A stretch of DNA of 22,028 nucleotides from a virus: the IMG/VR virus record IMGVR_UViG_3300037119_001766, positions 1-22,028 of that record; one strand, given 5' to 3'. The notes under the pieces were generated by a model that had not been told where the DNA came from, searched no databases, and saw only the letters and a list, made by a program, of their open reading frames with translations. Each line of letters begins with the position of its first letter. Position 1 is the stretch's first letter. This document shows, one piece after another, positions 13,306 through 20,058 of this stretch. The position numbers and the translations under genes are program-made.

Positions 13306-13782
13306 ATGGCACGTACAGTAGATTTCACCGGCGTTGGCGATTTCACGCCAGCACCGATCGGCACGTACACGATGGTCGGCAAAGAGTTCAAGTGGCGAGA
13401 CAACGCCGATGGTAGCGGCGAGCACTGCGCGTTTCAGTGGAGCATCGAGGACGAGATGGCAGCCGACGGCACCACCAAGGTCGCCGGCAAGGTTCTGTTC
13501 GTCACCTACAGCCCCAAGCAGAACGCTCTTTGGAAGCTGCGCCAGGACGCTCTCGCCGCCGGCCTCGACGAGACGCTGTTCGACGGTCCAGCCGACCTCG
13601 ACATCATCATCCCCGCGCTCGTCGGACGCCGCGTGCTGATGGAGATTGGCATCTCGGAGTACGAGGACAAGAAGGGCAACACTCGATTCCGCAACGAGTG
13701 GATCGACACGATGCCTGCATCGTCCAACGAGGACTCCGAAGCAGCCGAAGCCCTCTCGTCCGGCGCCGGTCGCCGCCGCTAA
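13306..13782 (+). CDS. Putative ssDNA-binding or recombination partner (DUF669-like, 158 aa)
   Basis: ATG 13306 with GGGAGGT about 11 bases upstream. It starts DFTGVGDFTPAPIGTYTMVGKEFKWRDNADGSGEHCAFQWSIED, the pattern of small beta-rich phage proteins that follow AAA/Sak4-type ATPases (GxYx...V followed by strands and a GS/GE turn). It continues with GKVLFVTYSPKQNALWKLRQDALAAGLDE and VGRRVLMEIGISEYEDKKGNTRFRNEW, then an acidic tail and a basic end. An OB-like fold and binding to single-stranded DNA are likely from family context but not proven by any visible motif. Confidence 0.65.
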   Translation: MARTVDFTGVGDFTPAPIGTYTMVGKEFKWRDNADGSGEHCAFQWSIEDEMAADGTTKVAGKVLFVTYSPKQNALWKLRQDALAAGLDETLFDGPADLDIIIPALVGRRVLMEIGISEYEDKKGNTRFRNEWIDTMPASSNEDSEAAEALSSGAGRRR

Positions 13783-13813
13783 CTCCAGCGACTCTAGGCC
13801 TGCACAGCGCCAC

Positions 13814-13846
13814 CATAGGATATATCCCGATATGGTCAATCCTATG
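13814..13846. repeat. 8-bp inverted repeat in intergenic gap
   Basis: CATAGGAT (13814-13821) and ATCCTATG (13839-13846) flank a 17-base AT-rich spacer containing TATATC and ATATGG. The gap 13783-13877 has no convincing gene. The repeat could be an operator or a hairpin upstream of the Cys-rich gene. Confidence 0.4.
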
Positions 13847-13877
13847 TCGCGTGTGACACTAGTAAAGCAGCAATGCC

Positions 13878-14129
13878 ATGAGGGAGCTGACCAGCTACAA
13901 AGCCTCAGCTGTCACTGTGCAGGCCTTTGATATGACGCTCCTCTCCCAGGGTCTACGCACGCAGCTCGATCACCTTGAGCGGCGAGAGTTTGAACTCCTG
14001 GGAGAGGACGTCTTTCCCGACGTTTGCGTTGAATGCTATTGCGAGAGAGACGAGTGCTCATGTTCTCGACCGCTGTTCTGGCCGCTCACATCTGCGGTCC
14101 TCAAATTGAAATCTGAACTTGGCCGCTAA
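13878..14129 (+). CDS. Small Cys-rich protein (83 aa)
   Basis: Start uncertain: ATG 13878 or the in-frame ATG 13932, neither with a good ribosome site. The C-terminal half has CVECYCERDECSC, five Cys in 13 residues, probably a metal-binding knuckle, followed by RPLFWPLTSAVLKLKSELGR. The N-terminal coding sequence contains a long inverted repeat (13934-14012), so part of its 5' region may serve as structured RNA. The stop TAA overlaps the ATG of the primase-helicase (TAATG at 14127-14131), giving direct translational coupling. Family unknown. Confidence 0.5.
   Translation: MRELTSYKASAVTVQAFDMTLLSQGLRTQLDHLERREFELLGEDVFPDVCVECYCERDECSCSRPLFWPLTSAVLKLKSELGR
13934..14012 (+). repeat. Long inverted repeat near a start codon
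   Basis: TCCTCTCCCAGG (13939-13950) and CCTGGGAGAGGA (13997-14008) are perfect complements. GACG (13934-13937) and CGTC (14009-14012) extend the stem to 16 pairs with one bulged C at 13938. The loop of 46 bases holds a smaller GCTC/GAGC hairpin. The stem covers the bases right after ATG 13932. Confidence 0.6.
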
Positions 14130-16558
14130 TGGAACTAGACCAGTTTCTTGATGCGGTCATTACCGCCCCACCCGCAGAGAACCCAGACGAAGCCGCTGGG
14201 TTCTTTTTGCTTGTAACCGGCCCACCTACAGGTGGATGGTTTGAGCAGTGGTTCCGCTGGCCTACAGAGCGGGAACAAATCCTGCGCGTAATTGCTGAGG
14301 CACGTGGAACAAACAACGTCTGGTTCTCGTCCTACCTGTTCAAGGGCCCATCGTCTGTGAAGGCGAACGCGCTACCAACACGTACACTACAGGCAGACCT
14401 AGATGAAGCGGACATTACAAGGCTTCCAATACGGCCGTCTATCCTAGTACGGTCCAGCCCGAAACGCCATCAGGCGTACTGGTTCCTAACGGAACATCTG
14501 CCGCTAGAGGAACATGAGACACTCTCGCGCAGGCTGACATACGCCATCTCTCGCGCAGATCATAGCGGCTGGCCGGTCGGACGAAAACTACGCATCCCCG
14601 ACACGTTCAATTTCAAGTACATAGCCGGGCCGCAGCCGGTCGAAGTGATCGACGCGCCGCTGCTCATGCACGAGCCGGTATCGTTCGAGGCCCTGCCAGA
14701 GCCCGTAGTACCCCGTGCTAACGGTACAGCCGACGATGCGTGGCTCGATGCGGTCGAGAACATCGACCTCGAGATTGGGCCCAATGAACTGCTACTCACG
14801 TTCCGTGACAAGGGACTAAGCGCTAAAGTCTACAACATGTATAACACAACGACCAGCGACCGATCCAAGTCGCTATGGGCGTTGATGTTGGGCCTGTTCA
14901 AGTGTGGCGCGGAACGCGATCAGGTGTTCTGGCTGGCGTTACACTCAGCCAACAACAAGTTCAAGGACCTACGTACCAACGCCCGGCGTGAACTGGCCAA
15001 GGACGTACTACGGGCCCAGGACCTCATCCGCTCTGGCGGCGAAGGGCCACGCGACAAACTCCTGCAAGACCGTTCGCTCACGCCGTCCATCGTGCGTAAG
15101 CAGACTATGCTAGCCCGCGTCTTAGAGTACATGAAGGCTGGCGGCTCGTTCATGCATACCATCGACGAGAACGCATGGTACGTGCGACACGATGTGGGCC
15201 GGCCGATACGTCTCAGCGCCGGCTCACGATATCTGGCCGTTCTGATGGACGTGGAGTACGGGCTCAACCCCACCGAAGATGAGTACAAGTTCATCGCTAA
15301 GGGGTTGGAGAACCATTGCCTGTCTCTACCCGACACCACACTAGAATCCAACCTGTCGTGGTATGACCACCCTAACCGAACCCTGTACCTGCACTCAGGT
15401 CGGCGCGACGTGTTCAAGGTCACAGCCACATCCGTAGAGACAGTCGTCAACGGCACAGATAACATAGTGTTTCCGTGGAAGCCAAGCGTAGAGCCGTTCC
15501 GTCTCGGCAACCCTGACCGTGAATGGGCTGAGAAAGTGTTCGGGCATTCATCCACCGGCGATGCTCTCGGCAACCTGATCGGTCTAGATCGGGCACCTGC
15601 ACTAGCCATGCTGAAAGCGTGGATGGTGTTCTTGCTGTTCCGCAACGTGAGCCCGTCGCGCCCCCTTCTCGCTACGTTCGGTCAGCCCGGCTCTGGCAAG
15701 TCTACACTGTTCAAGAAGGTGTACGCTCTGCTGTACGGCCAACACCGTGCGGTATCCGGCGTCACCAACCAGGACGAGTTCGATCAGGGTGCAAGCCAAT
15801 ACCCACTTCTCGTCTTGGACAACGCTGACCAGTGGGAGCGGTGGCTACCAGATCGTTTAGCACAATCTGCTGGCGATCTAGAAGTGTCCCGGCGTATGCT
15901 GTACACAGATGGCGACAACTTCATCCTGCGCCGAACAGCCATGCTGGGAATCACGGCACACAATCCCAAGTTCGCACGCGAGGACGTTGCGGATCGTCTC
16001 CTACTCCTAACATTCGAGCGGTTGCCCGAAGATCGTTGGCTACCTGAGCAAGCGATCAAGGAAGATATTATCCTACACCGCAGTAGCATATGGGCCGGCA
16101 TTGTAGCGGACGTGCAGCGCACACTATCATCTCCACTGCCTGAACGTGGCCCTAACTTTCGCATCGAGGACTTCGCACGGATAGGGTTGTGGATCACCAA
16201 CGCCACAGGCGACGCGCCGAAATTCGTGAACGCACTCAAACAGATTCGCTACGGACAACGGTCGTTCTCACTGGAAGAAGATTCAATGCTAGTGAGTGCG
16301 TTACGTCGGCTCGTATCATCTTCACCCGAAGGGCTGACTGACAGAAGTCCCGGCCAGTTGTGGGGTGGGCTAGAGCGATACTCGCTAGACAAGCAAGCAT
16401 TCGCTATGGCGTACAAGAACTCGCAAGCACTAGGCAAGAAACTACTTGTGCTGCAAGACGCACTCAAACTGATTTTCGATATTGAGTGGCGATACAACTC
16501 GGAAGTGGGTACCCGTCTATGGACAATTCGAGAACGAGAGGATCAGAATGGCCACTAG
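14129..16558 (+). CDS. Primase-helicase (AEP/RepB-like primase + P-loop helicase)
   Basis: An 809-residue fusion. Residues 25-165 look like an archaeo-eukaryotic-type primase/RepB-like domain: FEQWFRWPTEREQILRVIAEARGTNNVWFSSYLF, the metal-binding D90-x-D92 (LQADLDE), His114 in KRHQAYW, and KLRIPDTFNFKY matching the RVPGTxNxK block. A middle helical region follows. The C-terminal part has Walker A GQPGSGKST (K524) and Walker B LLVLDNAD (D564), with LGITAHNP and DRLLLLTFE as later motifs, as in replicative superfamily 3 or D5-like helicases. It would prime and unwind at the phage fork. ATG 14129 overlaps the upstream stop. An intrinsic-terminator-like hairpin lies within codons 17-27. Confidence 0.88.
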   Translation: MELDQFLDAVITAPPAENPDEAAGFFLLVTGPPTGGWFEQWFRWPTEREQILRVIAEARGTNNVWFSSYLFKGPSSVKANALPTRTLQADLDEADITRLPIRPSILVRSSPKRHQAYWFLTEHLPLEEHETLSRRLTYAISRADHSGWPVGRKLRIPDTFNFKYIAGPQPVEVIDAPLLMHEPVSFEALPEPVVPRANGTADDAWLDAVENIDLEIGPNELLLTFRDKGLSAKVYNMYNTTTSDRSKSLWALMLGLFKCGAERDQVFWLALHSANNKFKDLRTNARRELAKDVLRAQDLIRSGGEGPRDKLLQDRSLTPSIVRKQTMLARVLEYMKAGGSFMHTIDENAWYVRHDVGRPIRLSAGSRYLAVLMDVEYGLNPTEDEYKFIAKGLENHCLSLPDTTLESNLSWYDHPNRTLYLHSGRRDVFKVTATSVETVVNGTDNIVFPWKPSVEPFRLGNPDREWAEKVFGHSSTGDALGNLIGLDRAPALAMLKAWMVFLLFRNVSPSRPLLATFGQPGSGKSTLFKKVYALLYGQHRAVSGVTNQDEFDQGASQYPLLVLDNADQWERWLPDRLAQSAGDLEVSRRMLYTDGDNFILRRTAMLGITAHNPKFAREDVADRLLLLTFERLPEDRWLPEQAIKEDIILHRSSIWAGIVADVQRTLSSPLPERGPNFRIEDFARIGLWITNATGDAPKFVNALKQIRYGQRSFSLEEDSMLVSALRRLVSSSPEGLTDRSPGQLWGGLERYSLDKQAFAMAYKNSQALGKKLLVLQDALKLIFDIEWRYNSEVGTRLWTIREREDQNGH
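14178..14208 (+). terminator. Intrinsic terminator-like hairpin inside the primase 5' end
   Basis: AGAACCCAG (14178-14186) pairs with CTGGGTTCT (14196-14204) across a nine-base loop, followed by TTTT then G. This is a textbook intrinsic terminator, located 49 bases into the coding region. Translating ribosomes would prevent it folding; without translation the transcript could stop here. It may be an attenuator or a leftover. Confidence 0.55.
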
Positions 16559-16754
16559 AATACGCGAGCAGCGGGTAGTACCGCTAATGGTCTACATTGA
16601 GCCGACGCTCCACAAGGGTGTCATCGAAGTCTTGCAGAAGGAGCCGCAATCATCATCAACATATCTCCGCGCACTGGTTCTACGCGATCTACTACAGCGC
16701 GGGCTCATCACAAATGATGAGATTGCCGAAGCTCTCGGTGGGGCAGCGGCGTGA
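16548..16754 (+). CDS. Small ribbon-helix-helix-like protein (68 aa)
   Basis: ATG 16548, with GAGAGGATC before it, overlaps the end of the primase-helicase gene by 11 bases. The body VPLMVYIEPTLHKGVIEVLQKEPQSSSTYLRALVLRDLLQRGLI has a strand, a helix starting at about residue 21, a turn with SSS and a second helix, the typical CopG/Arc arrangement. It would bind DNA as a dimer. The stop codon shares its last base with hairpin element copy 3. It may autoregulate or control the polymerase gene downstream; inference. Confidence 0.6.
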   Translation: MATRIREQRVVPLMVYIEPTLHKGVIEVLQKEPQSSSTYLRALVLRDLLQRGLITNDEIAEALGGAAA

Positions 16755-16775
16755 ACTTTTTCAAGTGAGAAAGTT
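16754..16775 (+). repeat. Dispersed hairpin element, copy 3
   Basis: AACTTTTTC, loop AAGT, GAGAAAGTT, starting on the last base of the upstream stop and ending 11 bases before ATG 16787. No other ribosome site is evident, so the GTGAG in the loop and 3' arm may serve, as in copy 2. Downstream are the zinc-finger gene and the polymerase. Confidence 0.85.
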
Positions 16776-16786
16776 GCGGCACGCCC

Positions 16787-17014
16787 ATGCCCCGCATAGT
16801 CTACATGCCCAAGTGCATAGCGTGTGGCACGATAGATGGTGTTCACATATGCCCGGTATGCGACCAGTTTGCATGCTACGAATGCACCGCCCTCTTCTAC
16901 AGTCTGGACGACTACAACAGTGACACTGACGCTACCTGTACCCACAAGCAGTACGTCACCCCAGATTATCCTGGCTGGGAAGGGGCCAATCTCGGGGCCA
17001 AAGTGTCATCCTAA
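16787..17014 (+). CDS. Small zinc-finger protein (75 aa)
   Basis: ATG 16787. CIACGTIDGVHICPVCDQFACYECTALF contains three CxxC pairs (CIAC, CPVC, CYEC), enough for one or two zinc sites, followed by an acidic aromatic stretch (LFYSLDDYNSDTDATCTHKQYV). A rearranged or LIM/RING-like small finger is possible; no specific family is recognised. It ends seven bases before the polymerase start and is probably co-transcribed with it. Another frame is open across the same DNA but its translation is Ser/Thr-rich and unlike any family, so this frame is preferred. Confidence 0.65.
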   Translation: MPRIVYMPKCIACGTIDGVHICPVCDQFACYECTALFYSLDDYNSDTDATCTHKQYVTPDYPGWEGANLGAKVSS

Positions 17015-17021
17015 ATCCCGG

Positions 17022-19382
17022 ATGTACGCAGGTTATGGCGACCCTTCTTACGGCGTGCTATTGCTCGGCATCGCACCGGGCGAGCGTGAGATGGAGAAGG
17101 GTCGGCCGTTCATCGGCCAGTCAGGACAATTGCTAGACGGGCTACTCAAATACGTGGACTGGCCACGCGAGCAAACATACGCCACCAACCTGATTTGCTA
17201 TTGGAACAATGCACCTTCTGCCGAAGAAGTTGCCGGCTGCGGTGAACGGCTGCGTGCCGAGATTGAGTGGGCCCAACCCAAGGTCATAGTCTCTCTCGGC
17301 GGGATTGTGACGAGCCGTCTAACCGGCACAGATCCCAAGCGTAAGACCCTACGTGGGTCAACGCTGTGGTCGAAAGAGTTCGGCTGTTACGTCATCACGA
17401 CTCGGCACCCTGCCGGTGCGCTGCGCGCCAATTCAATGTCGATGGCACAGGACATCATCCGTGACCTCGAGAAGATTCCGCTCGTTCTGACGTGGCCAAT
17501 GGATGGTTCAGTTGCCAACGTTGTGGTCGATGAAATCATCACCGACGAGCCGACCGCACAGAGGATGCTTGATGCTCTACCGCTTGACCGGCCTGTTGTC
17601 ATTGACATTGAAACTAGCTCCAAATCAACGGATGAAACCGAAACGGACGTGTTCGTTGATGCGCTGCTACGTATCGGATTCCGCTGGGAGGATATGGCAG
17701 GTCGAGAGCATATTGTCGTTTGGCGACCTGGAGCTTGGTCCCGGGACCTTGTATGGCCCGCCGCCAGATGGCAGTTCCAATTCGGTACTTACGATACAAT
17801 GGGAATATGGCGGGAACTGGGCGTCCGCCTCCCCATTGTCGAGGATCTCGGACTCAAGTCTTACTGCTGCGATGAAAGGTCTGGGCAACACGGCCTCAAG
17901 ATTCTTGCGAGAGAATATCAAGCGGCTGGATGGTACGATGAAGCCCTAGAGAAAGACAAGCGGCGCGGCACGATGGATCGCCTCCCCGACGATGTGATCG
18001 ACGAGTACAACGGCAAGGACGTAGCGTACACTGGCCGCATGGACCCCATCCTGACAGCCAAGATGGAACGCGACGGCACTACCGGCCTGTACCGTGATCT
18101 GCTGATCCCCGCGTACAACATGTACCGTGACGCACAATACTACGGCATTGGCGTAGACTTTAGCCGGCTCGTTGACTTGGGGTACCTGACGTGGTTGCCC
18201 CGATACAACGACATGGTTGAGGAATTAGTCCAGCACGCTACAGACCTAGGGTTTCAAGGGGACATCAACCTCAACTCTAACATACAGCTGAAGAAGCTAA
18301 TGTTCCAGATTGTCGGCTTGACCCCGATAAAGAAAACCCCCAAGGGCGCACCCTCCCTAGATAAAGAGGTTCTCGACCGGCTGGATCACCCGTTTCTACG
18401 CGAACTCAAGAGTTTCCGTGCTCTCGATAAGATCATGGATTATGTGTTCTCGATTCAACGGGAGCGCAAGCTAGATGGCCTTGTTCACCCATCCGCGCTA
18501 CTACACTCCGTTCGTACCGGGCGACGGTCGTACAAGCGTCCCGCCATGCAAACGATTCCGCAGGAGTACACGGTCGGCGCCGAGTTCGCAGAGATATCCA
18601 GTGTTTTTGTACCGCACAATCCAAAGACACACGGTATGCTCAAGGCGGATTACGAGCAGATCGAGGTATGGGAAGCGTGGGTTCTGTCGCGTGATCCTGT
18701 GCTGCTTGAGCATCTGCTATCTGGCGACATTCACTCTGCCACCGCAGAAGCAGCCTTCAAGATCAGCCGACTCGATTACGGCTATCCTAACCACCGAAAG
18801 AACCCGCTATGGGACGTGAAACGTCAGGGTGCTAAGAAGGTTAGGTTCGGGCTACAGTACGGTGAGGGTGCTGAGAAACTATCATCCCCACCACCGGTCG
18901 GCCTAGGCTGCACCACACGCGAGGCGCAGGAATTCATAGACAACTACTGGTCGGTGTATGACCGCTACGCAAGGTGGATGGTGGAGATTCAAGCTGAAGC
19001 GCGCAAGGAGGGCGAACTACGCACACCGACCGGCCGCATCATGCGGTTCCCCATCATTCTCGACCATAAGCAACTACGTCAGGCGATCAATTTTCCTATC
19101 CAGTCCATTGCATCCGATCACGTTCTCATAGCCGCAATCGAACTACACGAGCGGCTGCGAGAGTACAACTCGTTCTTCCTACTGGACGTACACGATGCGC
19201 TGTGGATCGAGTACGATCTGCGCTTCGAGCGAGAAGTGTGCGAGCTGGTGCGTGAAGTGATGGAACGCCCGAAGTTTCCCGGCTACCCCAACATTCCCGC
19301 TGAGATAGCCGTCGGGCCCAACCTACGTAACATGACCAAGGTGCCGCGAAAGGACAAGTGGGAGCTATGCCTCGCCGCGTAA
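17022..19382 (+). CDS. Uracil-DNA glycosylase / DNA polymerase A fusion
   Basis: A 786-residue fusion in three parts. Residues 5-150 are a family-4-like uracil-DNA glycosylase: LLLGIAPGEREMEKGRPFIGQSGQLLDGLL, NLICYWNNAPSAEEVAGC, PKVIVSLGG and TRHPAGALR (His129). The first Cys pair of the usual iron-sulfur cluster is absent with this start; the later Cys pair (14 apart) is kept. Residues 190-350 are a 3'-5' exonuclease with DIET (D195, E197), FGTYDT and YNGKDVAYT (D333). The rest is family A polymerase: motif A KADYEQIEVW (D543), motif B RQGAKKVRFGLQYG (R601, K605), motif C VHDALWIEY (D725). It replicates phage DNA with proofreading and possibly uracil removal. ATG 17022 has no good ribosome site. 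Confidence 0.9.
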   Translation: MYAGYGDPSYGVLLLGIAPGEREMEKGRPFIGQSGQLLDGLLKYVDWPREQTYATNLICYWNNAPSAEEVAGCGERLRAEIEWAQPKVIVSLGGIVTSRLTGTDPKRKTLRGSTLWSKEFGCYVITTRHPAGALRANSMSMAQDIIRDLEKIPLVLTWPMDGSVANVVVDEIITDEPTAQRMLDALPLDRPVVIDIETSSKSTDETETDVFVDALLRIGFRWEDMAGREHIVVWRPGAWSRDLVWPAARWQFQFGTYDTMGIWRELGVRLPIVEDLGLKSYCCDERSGQHGLKILAREYQAAGWYDEALEKDKRRGTMDRLPDDVIDEYNGKDVAYTGRMDPILTAKMERDGTTGLYRDLLIPAYNMYRDAQYYGIGVDFSRLVDLGYLTWLPRYNDMVEELVQHATDLGFQGDINLNSNIQLKKLMFQIVGLTPIKKTPKGAPSLDKEVLDRLDHPFLRELKSFRALDKIMDYVFSIQRERKLDGLVHPSALLHSVRTGRRSYKRPAMQTIPQEYTVGAEFAEISSVFVPHNPKTHGMLKADYEQIEVWEAWVLSRDPVLLEHLLSGDIHSATAEAAFKISRLDYGYPNHRKNPLWDVKRQGAKKVRFGLQYGEGAEKLSSPPPVGLGCTTREAQEFIDNYWSVYDRYARWMVEIQAEARKEGELRTPTGRIMRFPIILDHKQLRQAINFPIQSIASDHVLIAAIELHERLREYNSFFLLDVHDALWIEYDLRFEREVCELVREVMERPKFPGYPNIPAEIAVGPNLRNMTKVPRKDKWELCLAA

Positions 19383-19885
19383 CGTCCAAGGCCCTAGAAA
19401 TTCGCAATCGAATTGCAGCCAAACGCGAGGGGTCTCTTACAGCCAAGAATTCGCGGATCGTAAGCACCACTGCCCAGCGGCCGGGTGCCCCGCGTGATGA
19501 CACGCGCGGGCGCACGGTGCTGGCGATTGATCCCGGCGGCTCAACGGGCGTGGCATTGCGCTTGCCTGACGGATCATACACAACCACCACAACGTCCACC
19601 CCTTCTGAACTGTTCGATATCATCCTAGAGAAACCCGATGTTGTGATCTGTGAGCTGTTTGCTACCGGCGGCCGAGTCGATAAGTACATGATCTACACCA
19701 TTGACCTAGTTGGAGGGATCAAGGCGTTGTGCTATGCGCTCGGCGTTCGTTGCGTTATGCACACGCCCCAAAGGCGGTATCCTTGGCTACTAGCCGCGAA
19801 CTCTCTGCTGCCTAAGAGTTACGCTCTCCGTCACGAGGTTGACGCACTAGCACACTTGCTTGCATTCGAGGAGTTAGGCGAATGA
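19367..19885 (+). CDS. RuvC-like Holliday junction resolvase (172 aa)
   Basis: ATG 19367 with GGGAG upstream, overlapping the polymerase end by 16 bases; GTG 19358 is an alternative. After a basic N-terminal extension of about 45 residues, the RNase H-like core has Asp55 in VLAIDPGGSTGVAL, Glu96 in VVICELF and HEVDALAHLLAF with Asp159 as the last acidic residue, the expected catalytic set. It would cleave branched recombination or replication intermediates before packaging. It sits at the end of the replication block, as expected. The extension may bind DNA. Confidence 0.82.
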   Translation: MPRRVTSKALEIRNRIAAKREGSLTAKNSRIVSTTAQRPGAPRDDTRGRTVLAIDPGGSTGVALRLPDGSYTTTTTSTPSELFDIILEKPDVVICELFATGGRVDKYMIYTIDLVGGIKALCYALGVRCVMHTPQRRYPWLLAANSLLPKSYALRHEVDALAHLLAFEELGE

Positions 19886-20058
19886 GCACGAACACCGATA
19901 AATGTGAGGATTGCGGTCGGCAGGACGTCCCGAAGTCAGCACTCAGGTACGTCGTGTTGTCGGCTGGAGAGCAACTATCTTACCGAGCCGACGCGCACAT
20001 TGACGGCCGTGGATACCTGTGTACGTTCTGTCGGTCGATGAGGAAGGCTAATGCCTAG
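19882..20058 (+). CDS. Zinc-ribbon protein (58 aa)
   Basis: ATG 19882 overlaps the resolvase stop (ATGA). Cys8/Cys11 (CEDC) and Cys47/Cys50 (CTFC) are separated by 35 residues, the classic zinc-ribbon spacing, with a strand-rich middle (ALRYVVLSAGEQLSYRADAH) and a basic end (RSMRKANA). The stop overlaps the tail spike start. Similar to small DNA-binding or RNA-polymerase-binding ribbons; function unknown. Confidence 0.65.
   Translation: MSTNTDKCEDCGRQDVPKSALRYVVLSAGEQLSYRADAHIDGRGYLCTFCRSMRKANA

Noticed and set aside
13207-13839. Long open frame on the minus strand (210 codons)
   Set aside because: It lies opposite the well-supported 13306-13782 gene, has no ribosome site, and its translation has no recognisable pattern; it is a shadow of high-GC coding.
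13832-13930. 32-codon ORF starting inside the inverted repeat
   Set aside because: No family likeness, weak ribosome site, and it overlaps the better-supported Cys-rich gene.
14920-15645. Minus-strand open frame of 241 codons inside the primase-helicase
   Set aside because: Ser/Arg-rich translation typical of antisense frames, and it overlaps clear helicase coding.
16836-17021. Upstream extension of the polymerase frame
   Set aside because: Ser/Thr/Pro-rich translation without family likeness, and it would fully overlap the zinc-finger gene. A short extension that includes the Cys before Met at 17022 is kept as a possibility in the findings.
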